From Balneolales bacterium (GTDB lineage: Bacteria > Bacteroidota > Rhodothermia > Balneolales > Natronogracilivirgulaceae), in the NCBI GenBank assembly GCA_007128425.1, contig SKXL01000093.1:1-32246 (forward strand): a DNA stretch of 32,246 bases. The letters are read 5' to 3'. Positions 16,352 to 23,965 of the stretch are shown here, piece by piece; the stretch's first letter is position 1, and the number at the start of each line of letters is the position of its first letter. Position numbers and translations under genes: made by a program. The notes under the pieces are model-generated. The model did not search any database, was not told the origin of the DNA, and worked only from the letters and a program-made list of their open reading frames with translations.

Positions 16352-17370
16352 TTGATTTGCGAAGTGATACCGTAACCCGACCTACGGAGGGCATGTGGAA
16401 TGCCATGAACAGAGCTCCGGTGGGTGATGATGTATTCCGTGAAGATCCGAGCGTAAATGCTCTTGAGGAGGAAATATCTCTGCTGTTTGGAAAAGAGGCA
16501 GGTGTATTCGTTCCGAGCGGCACCATGGGCAACCAGATTGGACTCAAGGTTCATACACAACCTGCGGATGAAGTGATTATAGATGAATTGGCACATATCT
16601 ATCACTCTGAAGGTGCTGCGGGAGGGCTTATATCGGGTATTCAGCTTCGGCCTCTTGCAGGGATAAGGGGAGTGCTATCCACCGGCCAGGTTAAAGATGC
16701 CGTTCGCAGCCGCAATGACTGGGACCCTCACTCTTCCGTTGTCGCTCTGGAGAACACATCGAATATGGGTGGAGGAACCTGCTATGGCATTGAAACAATT
16801 CGTGATCTGTATCAACTTGCCGGGGACTATAATCTCGCATTGCATATGGACGGCGCGCGAATCTGGAATGCATCCGTTGCCACCGGAACTGAGCTAAAAG
16901 AATATGGTGCTTGTTGTGATACCATATCCGTCTGTTTCAGCAAGGGTCTCGGAGCGCCTGTAGGCTCAATGTTGCTGGGCAGCGAAAAAAAAATAAAGCT
17001 GGCCCGAAGATACCGGAAGATCCTTGGCGGGGGAATGCGCCAGGCCGGCATGCTGGCAGCTGCTGCTTCCTATGCGGTGAATCATCATTTTGAAAAACTG
17101 GTAGATGATCATCGAAAGGCAAAAAAGCTGGCCGAGACAATATCGGAATCTGTTTTTTTTGAAATAAACCCTGATGATGCAGAAACCAACATAGTTCTAT
17201 TCCGGGTAGTCCGTGGAACGGTTTCCGAAGCACTTGACTGGTTTGCCTCCCGTAATGTGTCCATGATACCTTTTGGCGGCAATACCATTCGCGCCACCTT
17301 CCACTTCCAGATCACTGATAACGATTTGGACCAGGCAATCAGCGCAGTGGAAACATACAACGGCATTTAG
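16348..17370 (+). CDS. ltaE: low-specificity L-threonine aldolase
   Basis: PLP-dependent cleavage of L-threonine and L-allo-threonine to glycine and acetaldehyde. 340 residues, as expected. The start MIDLRSDTVTRPT is diagnostic. Other blocks are APVGDDVFREDPSV (23-36), FVPSGTMGNQIG (54-65), LENTSNMGGG (134-143), LHMDGARIWNA (165-175, with Asp168 and Arg171) and SVCFSKGLGAPVGS with Lys199 as the PLP lysine. The ATG shares four bases with the lysA stop. The MFS transporter starts 12 bases after its stop, so the aldolase and transporter may act on related amino acids, though this is only suggested by position. Confidence 0.93.
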   Translation: MIDLRSDTVTRPTEGMWNAMNRAPVGDDVFREDPSVNALEEEISLLFGKEAGVFVPSGTMGNQIGLKVHTQPADEVIIDELAHIYHSEGAAGGLISGIQLRPLAGIRGVLSTGQVKDAVRSRNDWDPHSSVVALENTSNMGGGTCYGIETIRDLYQLAGDYNLALHMDGARIWNASVATGTELKEYGACCDTISVCFSKGLGAPVGSMLLGSEKKIKLARRYRKILGGGMRQAGMLAAAASYAVNHHFEKLVDDHRKAKKLAETISESVFFEINPDDAETNIVLFRVVRGTVSEALDWFASRNVSMIPFGGNTIRATFHFQITDNDLDQAISAVETYNGI

Positions 17371-17382
17371 GATGGCAGGCCA

Positions 17383-18612
17383 TTGAATTTCTATCAATTT
17401 GTACTTCGTTATCATCGTCTTGTACTTTTTGGTCTCGGCTTGACCTTTTTTTCAAGTTTTGGCCAAACTTTTCTGATTTCCCTCTTTGTACCGGAATTCC
17501 AGAACCAATTTGGTATATCCAACGCCTATTTTGGAGTCATCTATTCCATCGCAACACTCACAAGTGCCTTTGTGCTTGTCTGGATTGGAGCCAGAATTGA
17601 CCGCGTTCAACTCAGAAGATATGCACTGATCGTTGCCGGTGGATTGATTCTTTCAACCCTGCTCATAGCTGCAAGCCAGTGGGTATGGATGCTTTTTTTG
17701 GGATTATTCGGCGTACGGCTGTTTGGACAAGGTCTTTGTGGCCATACTGCGAATACTTCCATGGCAAGATATTTTATTGCCCTGAGAGGAAAAGCTCTTG
17801 GTATTGCAAATCTTGGTTTTTCCCTGGGTGAAGCCGTATTTCCCATCACCATCACTGCCATGCTGAGTGTTGTTGGCTGGCGATTGGGCTGGACATTCAT
17901 CACTATTTTTATATTATTTTTTCTACCGGCATTGATTATGGTGACATTAGGCCGTAATCCACTGGACCATGCCGAAGAAGGTGTTCGGGAACATCGTACC
18001 GGCTCTGAAAAATTACCTGGAAGCCAGTGGCGACGCCGGCTGGTATTGAGAGATCCTCGCTTTTATCTGCTTTTACCTGGTTCATTCGCATGCCCGTTCC
18101 TGCTTACAGGTTTTTTTCTGTATCAGACACAACTGGCATCCTTCAAGGGTTGGGACATCGAAATTCTTGCATCTGCATTCGTTGCATTTGCTTTTACCAA
18201 ATCAGCTGCATCTGTTGCCTCCGGACCGCTTATTGATCGCTTCAAGGCTTGCCGAATATTTCCGTTTTACCTCTTGCCATTGCTTGCCGGACTCTTGCTG
18301 CTTTTTTTATTCAGTCATCCATGGGCTGCCTTTGGTTATATGTTTCTGGCAGGTATTTCCATGGGAATAGCATCCAATGTTACCACATCGCTGTACGCCG
18401 AACTTTATGGTACAGCAAACCTGGGAACCATCCGGAGTATGATGACGATGTTTATGGTAATCAGCACAGCCATTAGTCCGGTTTTATTCGGTTTTCTGCT
18501 CGATGCAGGTTTTACTTTTGTTCTGATTATACAAAGCTCAATGACCTTCGTGATAATATCCATTATCCTTGCTATTTTTATATATCGCGAAGCGGACAAT
18601 ACCATATCCTGA
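17383..18612 (+). CDS. MFS transporter
   Basis: Major facilitator superfamily membrane protein, 409 residues, with about 12 hydrophobic segments. The start is TTG at 17383: the ltaE stop lies in the same frame 15 bases upstream, leaving no other start, and the next residues NFYQFVLRYHRLVLFGLGL lead directly into the first membrane segment. A short GGCAGG precedes the TTG. Conserved MFS features are the WIGARIDRVQLRRYAL loop 2-3 region, RGKALGIANLGFSLGEAVFP and the PLIDRFKACRIFPFYLL loop 8-9. The substrate cannot be assigned; resemblance to Bacteroidota MFS proteins that import or export small organic acids or amino acids is weak. It sits between threonine aldolase and an alpha/beta-hydrolase-like protein. 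Confidence 0.88.
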   Translation: MNFYQFVLRYHRLVLFGLGLTFFSSFGQTFLISLFVPEFQNQFGISNAYFGVIYSIATLTSAFVLVWIGARIDRVQLRRYALIVAGGLILSTLLIAASQWVWMLFLGLFGVRLFGQGLCGHTANTSMARYFIALRGKALGIANLGFSLGEAVFPITITAMLSVVGWRLGWTFITIFILFFLPALIMVTLGRNPLDHAEEGVREHRTGSEKLPGSQWRRRLVLRDPRFYLLLPGSFACPFLLTGFFLYQTQLASFKGWDIEILASAFVAFAFTKSAASVASGPLIDRFKACRIFPFYLLPLLAGLLLLFLFSHPWAAFGYMFLAGISMGIASNVTTSLYAELYGTANLGTIRSMMTMFMVISTAISPVLFGFLLDAGFTFVLIIQSSMTFVIISIILAIFIYREADNTIS

Positions 18613-18621
18613 TTTGATTAT

Positions 18622-19206
18622 ATGAGCAAATACGAACTCTTACTTTCTGGCAAGGCCTCATTTTCACTTGAAGTGCCATATCGATTATTTAAAACCGGAA
18701 ATACCGGAAAACAACCTCTTTATGTTTATCTGCATGAAAACGGGTCCAACCTTTCCATAACTGAAAAGTTGACAGAGCCCCTGAGAATTCTGACTGGCTA
18801 CCATCTTCTGATACAAGCACCCTATCCCGATATCAGGGCGAATGACTCCGGCAGAGCCTACTTCTGGATACCTGATTACGAAGACGAACAGACCATAACT
18901 GCGGCCAGGGAGTATGTGTCTGAGTTCCTGCAGGAAGTCATTGATGGTCTTCTTCCCCATATCGATGCCGGCAGATTGGTATTGATAGGCTGGGAAGGCT
19001 CGAGTAACCAGATCTCCTACTTCTGTGGCACCAGGCCGCATTACATTAATGAAATGATACTTTTCGGTGGTTCTGTGAACAGATCCTGGATGGAACAGGA
19101 CAGTAAGCGATACAAACACTTGCGAATGCTTGGATTATCCGGGAAAGATGCAGAAATTAACTCTGAAACGCCGGAAATTATCCAGCACTGGCTTCGGGAC
19201 GATTAG
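18622..19206 (+). CDS. alpha/beta-hydrolase-like protein lacking the nucleophile
   Basis: 194 residues, function unknown. The pattern fits a phospholipase/carboxylesterase-type alpha/beta-hydrolase: LYVYLHENGSN (33-43) stands where active members have LHGxG, YHLLIQAPYPD follows as strand 4, and LVLIGWEGSSNQISYF (119-134) sits at the nucleophile elbow. There the usual GxSxG reads GWEGS (123-127), so the catalytic Ser is Glu125. The strand HLRMLGLSGKDAEINSETPE resembles the acid/His end, but the C-terminal His segment is short and no clear catalytic His follows. It is likely non-catalytic, if the fold assignment is right. It follows the MFS gene by 9 bases and appears to be the last gene of the lysA operon. 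Confidence 0.5.
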   Translation: MSKYELLLSGKASFSLEVPYRLFKTGNTGKQPLYVYLHENGSNLSITEKLTEPLRILTGYHLLIQAPYPDIRANDSGRAYFWIPDYEDEQTITAAREYVSEFLQEVIDGLLPHIDAGRLVLIGWEGSSNQISYFCGTRPHYINEMILFGGSVNRSWMEQDSKRYKHLRMLGLSGKDAEINSETPEIIQHWLRDD

Positions 19207-19225
19207 CAGATATCTGGCAAAGTAA

Positions 19226-19339
19226 TTGACAATGTCAATAAAAACATATCCTGCCTGGCAATTTACCGGCATAGAATGATATCAAGTAAAAACTTGTTAT
19301 TTAATCAGGATTTTTCACTATTTTTCCAAGTGATATCAT
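19226..19339. promoter_or_regulatory. palindrome and inverted repeat upstream of the response regulator
   Basis: The 218-base gap before the response-regulator gene is AT-rich and contains a 13-base palindrome TTGACAATGTCAA (19226-19238) and a 9-base inverted pair ATGATATCA (19276-19284) and TGATATCAT (19331-19339) with 46 bases between. A CAAGT/ACTTG hairpin (19284-19297) is next to the left copy. Operator sites for the regulator itself or another factor are possible. Nothing in the sequence identifies the binding protein. Confidence 0.35.
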
Positions 19340-19424
19340 GCGATTTCAGCAGAAAATGTATTCTGTGAAAGTGTCAGATTCTCAAGGACCTTTTAATAAC
19401 TGATATTCACACTGCGAGTTTTTT

Positions 19425-20120
19425 ATGAAAATACTTGTTATTGAGGACGACAGGATCGTACGAACCTTGGTCAAACACGTATTGGAAAACGAAGGCCATG
19501 AAGTTACGATTGCCGACAGGGCAGAAACAGGCGAGAAAATGGCGCTTGAAGATGAACATGAGATCATCATCCTGGATCTCGGTCTGCCGGACAGAAGCGG
19601 GCTCGAAGTTTGCAAGGCAATTCGCAGCAATAATATAACTACGCCAATTCTGATACTTTCAGCCTATCAAAATACCGATACCAAAATTGCCGGACTCAAT
19701 ACCGGCGCTGATGATTATCTTACTAAACCATTCGACAATAAAGAACTGCTTGCCCGTATTAATGCTATTATCCGCCGGGTGAAGAAGGGAGACGTCACCA
19801 GTAATACGTATGAATGCGGTGAGCTTAAAATCGATCTGGTTAATCGTGAATTTTTTGTACGGGATACAAAGGTATTGCTGACCAATAATGAGTTCAATCT
19901 CATGGCGTACTTTATGAAGAATCCTGACAGAATTCTCTATAAAGATGAACTCACCAATAATGTCTGGGACATTAACTTCGATACAAACACCAACTTCCTG
20001 AATGTTTACATCAGTTACATCAGAAAGAAAATCGAAGAGCTTACCCCTGTTAACTATATCCAGACCGTTAGAAAAAAGGGTTTTAAACTAAACAGTAATC
20101 CGGTCAAGGAATACGATTGA
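19425..20120 (+). CDS. OmpR/PhoB-family response regulator
   Basis: Two-component output protein of 231 residues. The receiver domain (about 1-115) has the acidic pocket Glu7-Asp8-Asp9, phosphoacceptor Asp51 in IILDLGLPDRSG, Ser79 in ILILSAY and Lys101 in LTKPFDNKELL. The C-terminal winged-helix domain (about 130-225) shows LTNNEFNLMAYF and NVYISYIRKKIE before YIQTVRKKGFKL, the typical OmpR end. So it should be phosphorylated and bind DNA. No histidine kinase is in the window, so its partner is elsewhere. It is followed after 14 bases by the methyltransferase gene. Confidence 0.93.
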   Translation: MKILVIEDDRIVRTLVKHVLENEGHEVTIADRAETGEKMALEDEHEIIILDLGLPDRSGLEVCKAIRSNNITTPILILSAYQNTDTKIAGLNTGADDYLTKPFDNKELLARINAIIRRVKKGDVTSNTYECGELKIDLVNREFFVRDTKVLLTNNEFNLMAYFMKNPDRILYKDELTNNVWDINFDTNTNFLNVYISYIRKKIEELTPVNYIQTVRKKGFKLNSNPVKEYD

Positions 20121-20134
20121 GAACTTCCTGCGCA

Positions 20135-20854
20135 ATGAGCTTGCCACAGGATCCAGATATCAAAAAAAAGGAGACAACCTTTTTTTCGCAATATGTTAGT
20201 GAGCATAAAAAGGAGTTGTTTCTCAATATCCTTAGTAATCGAACACGATTTTTTACTGTTGTACTTGAAGATATCTACCAGGCCCAGAATGCATCAGCTG
20301 TTCTTCGAAGCTGTGACGCATTTGGAGTTCAGGACGTTCACGTTATTGAGAACCGCAATGTTTTCGATGTCGATAAGGGGGTAACCATTGGGTCGGATAA
20401 ATGGCTTCATGTCTTCAGGTATCGTCAGAAGGCCATTAACAACACTGAGGTTGCTTATAAAGAGCTGAGAGATCGAGGATACCGGATTGTAGCAACCACG
20501 CCCCATCACAAGCAGACGGATCTGCCTGATTTTAAACCGCAACAACCTGCAGCACTGGTTTTTGGAACCGAAAAACTGGGACTGACACCCTACGCTATCG
20601 AGGAGGCTGACGATTGGCTGCATATTCCGATGCATGGCTTCAGTGAGAGTTTCAATATATCCGTCAGCGTTGCGCTCTGTCTGTACCATCTTCGAAGGTA
20701 CATGGAATCAGGTGAGATCGAATGGCACCTTTCAGAAAGCGATAAACAGGACCTCTATCTTCTATGGCTCAGAAAATCGGTTCATCGCTTACCTGCTCTT
20801 GACCGAAAGTTCAGGGAAGTTCTGAAGCATTCCCGTCTGCCATTTCAAGGCTGA
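20135..20854 (+). CDS. trmH: TrmH-like 2'-O-ribose RNA methyltransferase
   Basis: SPOUT-family RNA methyltransferase, 239 residues from ATG 20135. (The frame also allows a TTG at 20117 that would overlap the upstream stop.) It probably makes 2'-O-methylguanosine 18 in the tRNA D-loop, using SAM. Motif 1 NASAVLRSCDAFGV (52-65, Asn52 and Arg58), motif 2 ALVFGTEKLGLT (140-151, Glu146) and motif 3 IPMHGFSESFNISVSVA (164-180) all fit TrmH, and the FSESFNISVS part is characteristic. An rRNA 2'-O-methyltransferase of the same superfamily is the alternative. Its last 44 bases overlap the 3' end of the convergent Tex gene. Confidence 0.88.
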   Translation: MSLPQDPDIKKKETTFFSQYVSEHKKELFLNILSNRTRFFTVVLEDIYQAQNASAVLRSCDAFGVQDVHVIENRNVFDVDKGVTIGSDKWLHVFRYRQKAINNTEVAYKELRDRGYRIVATTPHHKQTDLPDFKPQQPAALVFGTEKLGLTPYAIEEADDWLHIPMHGFSESFNISVSVALCLYHLRRYMESGEIEWHLSESDKQDLYLLWLRKSVHRLPALDRKFREVLKHSRLPFQG

Positions 20855-23009
20855 TCCGGCCACGTTGTTCATCAACTTTTAGTATCCTCACCCTGATAAT
20901 TTCCCCGACGGAAACGACATCATGCGGATTGGCAATTCGTTTCCGGCCCATTTTCGATATATGCAGCAAGCCATCCTGTTTGACCCCGATATCAACAAAA
21001 GCACCGAAATCCACCACATTTCTCACGGTGCCCTCCAATTCCAGGCCCTCATTGAGATCATTCATTGTCAATATCTCTTGCCTCATCAGTGGTTTGGGCA
21101 GCGTTTCTCTGGGATCGCGACCGGGCTTTTGGAGATTCTCCATAATGAGCTCAAGGGTAGGAATTCCAATATCGAGTTTTTCCGCCGTTTCTTGGAGATT
21201 CAGACTCTGAAACCTGACAGGAAAAAGTGTTATGGACTCACTGAAATCAGCAGCGTCAATACCGATAGATTTACAGAGTCTGATTGCGGCATCATAACTT
21301 TCAGGGTGGATTGCAGTGTTGTCAAGAGGCTGCGGAGAATCCGGAATTCGCAAGAATCCCGCTGCCTGCTGAAACCGAAACGCACCAAGTCCAGATATTT
21401 TTTTCAGTTCCTCTCGGTTGCTGAACGGACCGTTTTTATCTCGATAATCGATAATCTTGTCGGCCACATTTCGACTCAATCCGGATATATAGGTCAGCAA
21501 AGAGGAGCTGGCTGAATTAAGATTCACACCCACACTATTGACACAACTTTCAACAACGTCATCCAGCTTTCTGGTTAGCTTTGACTGATTCACATCATGC
21601 TGATAGAGGCCAACACCAATGGATTTGGGGTCAATTTTAACCAGTTCTGCAAGCGGGTCCTGAACGCGTCGGGCAATGGATATATTCCCTCTCATTGCGG
21701 CATCCAGATCGGGAAACTCCTGACGGGCAATGGAAGAGGCAGAGTATACCGATGCACCGGCCTCATTAACGATAAGGTAGTGCAGCTGCTTCTTGTTATT
21801 ATTCCCAAATCTATCGGATATCAGGTCAGCTACCACCTGCTCGGTCTCGCGGCTTCCGGTGCCGTTGCCAATTGCAATCAAATCCACATTGTACTTTTTA
21901 ACAAGCTTTTCAAGCACATCCATGGATTCTCTGATTTTCTTTAACGGTGGTGTGGGGAAGATGGTGGTGCCCTCAAGATATTTCCCGGTACCGTCTACCA
22001 CGGCAACTTTACAACCCGTCCGATAACCAGGGTCGATGCCCATTACCGTCTTTGAAGAGAGCGACGGCTGAAGCAGCAGGTTTTTTAAATTTTCAGCAAA
22101 TGTCTGTATAGCATGATCTTCTGCTTTTTCGGTGAGTTCTTTTCGAGCTTCCCGCTCCAATGATGGAAACAACAGCCGCTTGTAGCAGTCGTTGATTGCT
22201 GCAACCAAATGCACCGCAAAGACAGAACGGCGGTTGGTTACCAGTAACCTCTCCATTCTTTCCAGTGCTTTTTCATCCATGATCTCAACACGCACAGACA
22301 GGACGCCTTCCCGTTCTCCACGATTGATCGCAAGCACCTGATGCGGTTTGATGTAGCACAACTTGCACTTGTATTCGTAATACTCCCGGAACGTCTCCTT
22401 TTCATCCGGATTATCGGCTTTGAAAACCTTGACTATGCCATGTCTTTGAATCTGGCTGCGCAATCCGTTACGTATGTCAATCTCTTCATTAATCCATTCC
22501 GCACAGATATCCCGGGCTCCCTGGAGCGCTTCATCTGCACTGTTGACCTCTTTGTCATGATCAATGAATGCAGCAGCCAATTCATCCGGATCACCCTTGG
22601 TTATCTCTTCTTCCCAGATCAATCCTGCCAGCGGTTCAAGTCCTTTTTCCCTTGCTAAACCGGCACGTGTTTTTCGTTTGGGCTTGTATGGAAGATAAAT
22701 ATCCTCAAGATCTTTAAGTGACTTGCACTTCAAAATTTCATTTTCAAGTACATCTGTCAGTTTATCCTGTTCCCGGATAGACTCAATAATTGAGGTTTTT
22801 CGCTCGTTCAGCGTTCTGGAATATTCTATTTTATCACGTATGTCTCTGAGAATCTCCTCATTGAGTCCACCTGTTCGCTCCTGACGGTAACGTGCTATGA
22901 AGGGGATGGTGGCTCCTTCATCCAGTAATGAAGCGACAGCGGCAATCTGTTTAGGTGAGAGGGAAAGTTCATTGGCGATATCAGGAATAATTCCTTCAGA
23001 TGACATCAT
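20811..23009 (-). CDS. tex: Tex family transcription accessory / RNA-binding protein
   Basis: Nucleic-acid-binding protein linked to transcription in other bacteria, 732 residues. An N-terminal helical region (LSLSPKQIAAVASLLDEGATIPFIARYRQERTGGL region, about 15-50) is typical. A YqgF/RNase H-like domain starts at VMGIDPGYRTGCKVAVVDG (about 322-340). Helix-hairpin-helix motifs follow (LNSASSSLLTYISGLS and ISGLGAFRFQQAAGFLRI). A C-terminal S1 domain (GTVRNVVDFGAFVDIGVKQD, DGLLHISKM, VRILKVDEQRGRISLEM) completes the family order. MM at the start comes from two ATGs (23009 and 23006). Its 3' end overlaps the methyltransferase gene by 44 bases on the other strand. Confidence 0.95.
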   Translation of the reverse strand: MMSSEGIIPDIANELSLSPKQIAAVASLLDEGATIPFIARYRQERTGGLNEEILRDIRDKIEYSRTLNERKTSIIESIREQDKLTDVLENEILKCKSLKDLEDIYLPYKPKRKTRAGLAREKGLEPLAGLIWEEEITKGDPDELAAAFIDHDKEVNSADEALQGARDICAEWINEEIDIRNGLRSQIQRHGIVKVFKADNPDEKETFREYYEYKCKLCYIKPHQVLAINRGEREGVLSVRVEIMDEKALERMERLLVTNRRSVFAVHLVAAINDCYKRLLFPSLEREARKELTEKAEDHAIQTFAENLKNLLLQPSLSSKTVMGIDPGYRTGCKVAVVDGTGKYLEGTTIFPTPPLKKIRESMDVLEKLVKKYNVDLIAIGNGTGSRETEQVVADLISDRFGNNNKKQLHYLIVNEAGASVYSASSIARQEFPDLDAAMRGNISIARRVQDPLAELVKIDPKSIGVGLYQHDVNQSKLTRKLDDVVESCVNSVGVNLNSASSSLLTYISGLSRNVADKIIDYRDKNGPFSNREELKKISGLGAFRFQQAAGFLRIPDSPQPLDNTAIHPESYDAAIRLCKSIGIDAADFSESITLFPVRFQSLNLQETAEKLDIGIPTLELIMENLQKPGRDPRETLPKPLMRQEILTMNDLNEGLELEGTVRNVVDFGAFVDIGVKQDGLLHISKMGRKRIANPHDVVSVGEIIRVRILKVDEQRGRISLEMADGNASELP

Positions 23010-23158
23010 TTTTACTATTTTAGAATTTCTAAGTCAAAAGACGTTTCTTACTGAACCAACAAACCAAACCGGTTTCGCCGGCGTTACTGAAACAAACCTG
23101 TGATCGGCCACATGCCGTTTGGATGTGCCAAATATATCAGCCCGAAAATCTATTTACA

Positions 23159-23938
23159 ATGGATATAAACAGAAAAGAAGAACTACTGCAATTTGCCATC
23201 TATCTTGCCAGAACGGCTGGGAAAAAAACCCTCGAACATTTCGGTAAAAAGATTGATGTTGATCGGAAAGGGGATGATTCGCCGGTGACCGTTGCCGATC
23301 GTGAAGCCGAAAAGTGGATGAGAGCCCGCATACAGGAGAAGTATCCGGATCACGGGATTGTGGGTGAGGAGTACGGTATCGAAGGCACACAGAAATCTAT
23401 TAAATGGATACTGGATCCGGTGGATGGGACACTTTCATTTATACATGGCATTCCGCTTTATACGACACTGGTCGGTGTCACCATTGATGACGAACCGGAA
23501 TTAGGGGTGATCTATGCGCCGGCGACCGACGAGCTGTGTGAGGCCGGAACGGGTCTTGGTGCACGTTACAACGGGCAGGACTGTCGCGTCTCGAATACCT
23601 CTGTGATCAGAAAGGCAACACTCCTGAGCACGGATATGACTACAATTATCAGTGAAGGGCTGGAAAATCCATTTCGTATTCTTCTTCAGGAATGCAGATT
23701 GCATCGAACCTGGGGTGATGCGTATGGCCACATGATGGTCGCAACCGGCCGAGCCGACATTATGTTTGATCCATTGCTTAATCTCTGGGATGCCGCACCG
23801 TTGCTTCCTATTATGCAGGAAGCCGGAGGAGTGTTCCTGGACTTTTCCGGACGTGCCGTCATTAGCAGCGGTCACGGCTTCTCATCCAACGAGAAGCTTG
23901 CAAGCATTGTATTATCCGCCATTGAGAAGGAGAACTGA
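23159..23938 (+). CDS. hisN: inositol monophosphatase family protein, probable histidinol-phosphatase
   Basis: Metal-dependent phosphatase of the IMPase superfamily, 259 residues from ATG 23159 (an upstream ATG at 23123 adds 12 residues of no family likeness). Metal ligands are Glu70 in GEEYG, Asp86 and Asp89 in LDPVDGT, and Asp211 in LWDAAPLLPIM. The DPVDGTLSFIHGIPLYTT and TWGDAYGHMMVATGRADIMFDP stretches match the HisN branch that hydrolyses histidinol phosphate, rather than SuhB, which usually has DGTxNF. Histidine biosynthesis is therefore the likely role, but no his genes are nearby. It is divergent from tex across 149 bases, which contain a bulged CACAT/ATGTG hairpin (23106-23129). Confidence 0.8.
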   Translation: MDINRKEELLQFAIYLARTAGKKTLEHFGKKIDVDRKGDDSPVTVADREAEKWMRARIQEKYPDHGIVGEEYGIEGTQKSIKWILDPVDGTLSFIHGIPLYTTLVGVTIDDEPELGVIYAPATDELCEAGTGLGARYNGQDCRVSNTSVIRKATLLSTDMTTIISEGLENPFRILLQECRLHRTWGDAYGHMMVATGRADIMFDPLLNLWDAAPLLPIMQEAGGVFLDFSGRAVISSGHGFSSNEKLASIVLSAIEKEN

Positions 23939-23965
23939 TTCAATCTTACATTATAAACAAGCAGT

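Noticed and set aside
20922-21515. A 197-residue plus-strand frame inside tex
   Set aside because: It is antisense to a gene with clear domains over its entire length.
23106-23129. Bulged hairpin GGCCACAT ... ATGTGCC in front of the HisN-like gene as a riboswitch or attenuator
   Set aside because: It is a seven-pair stem with one bulge and no T-run or known aptamer pattern, so chance is likely.
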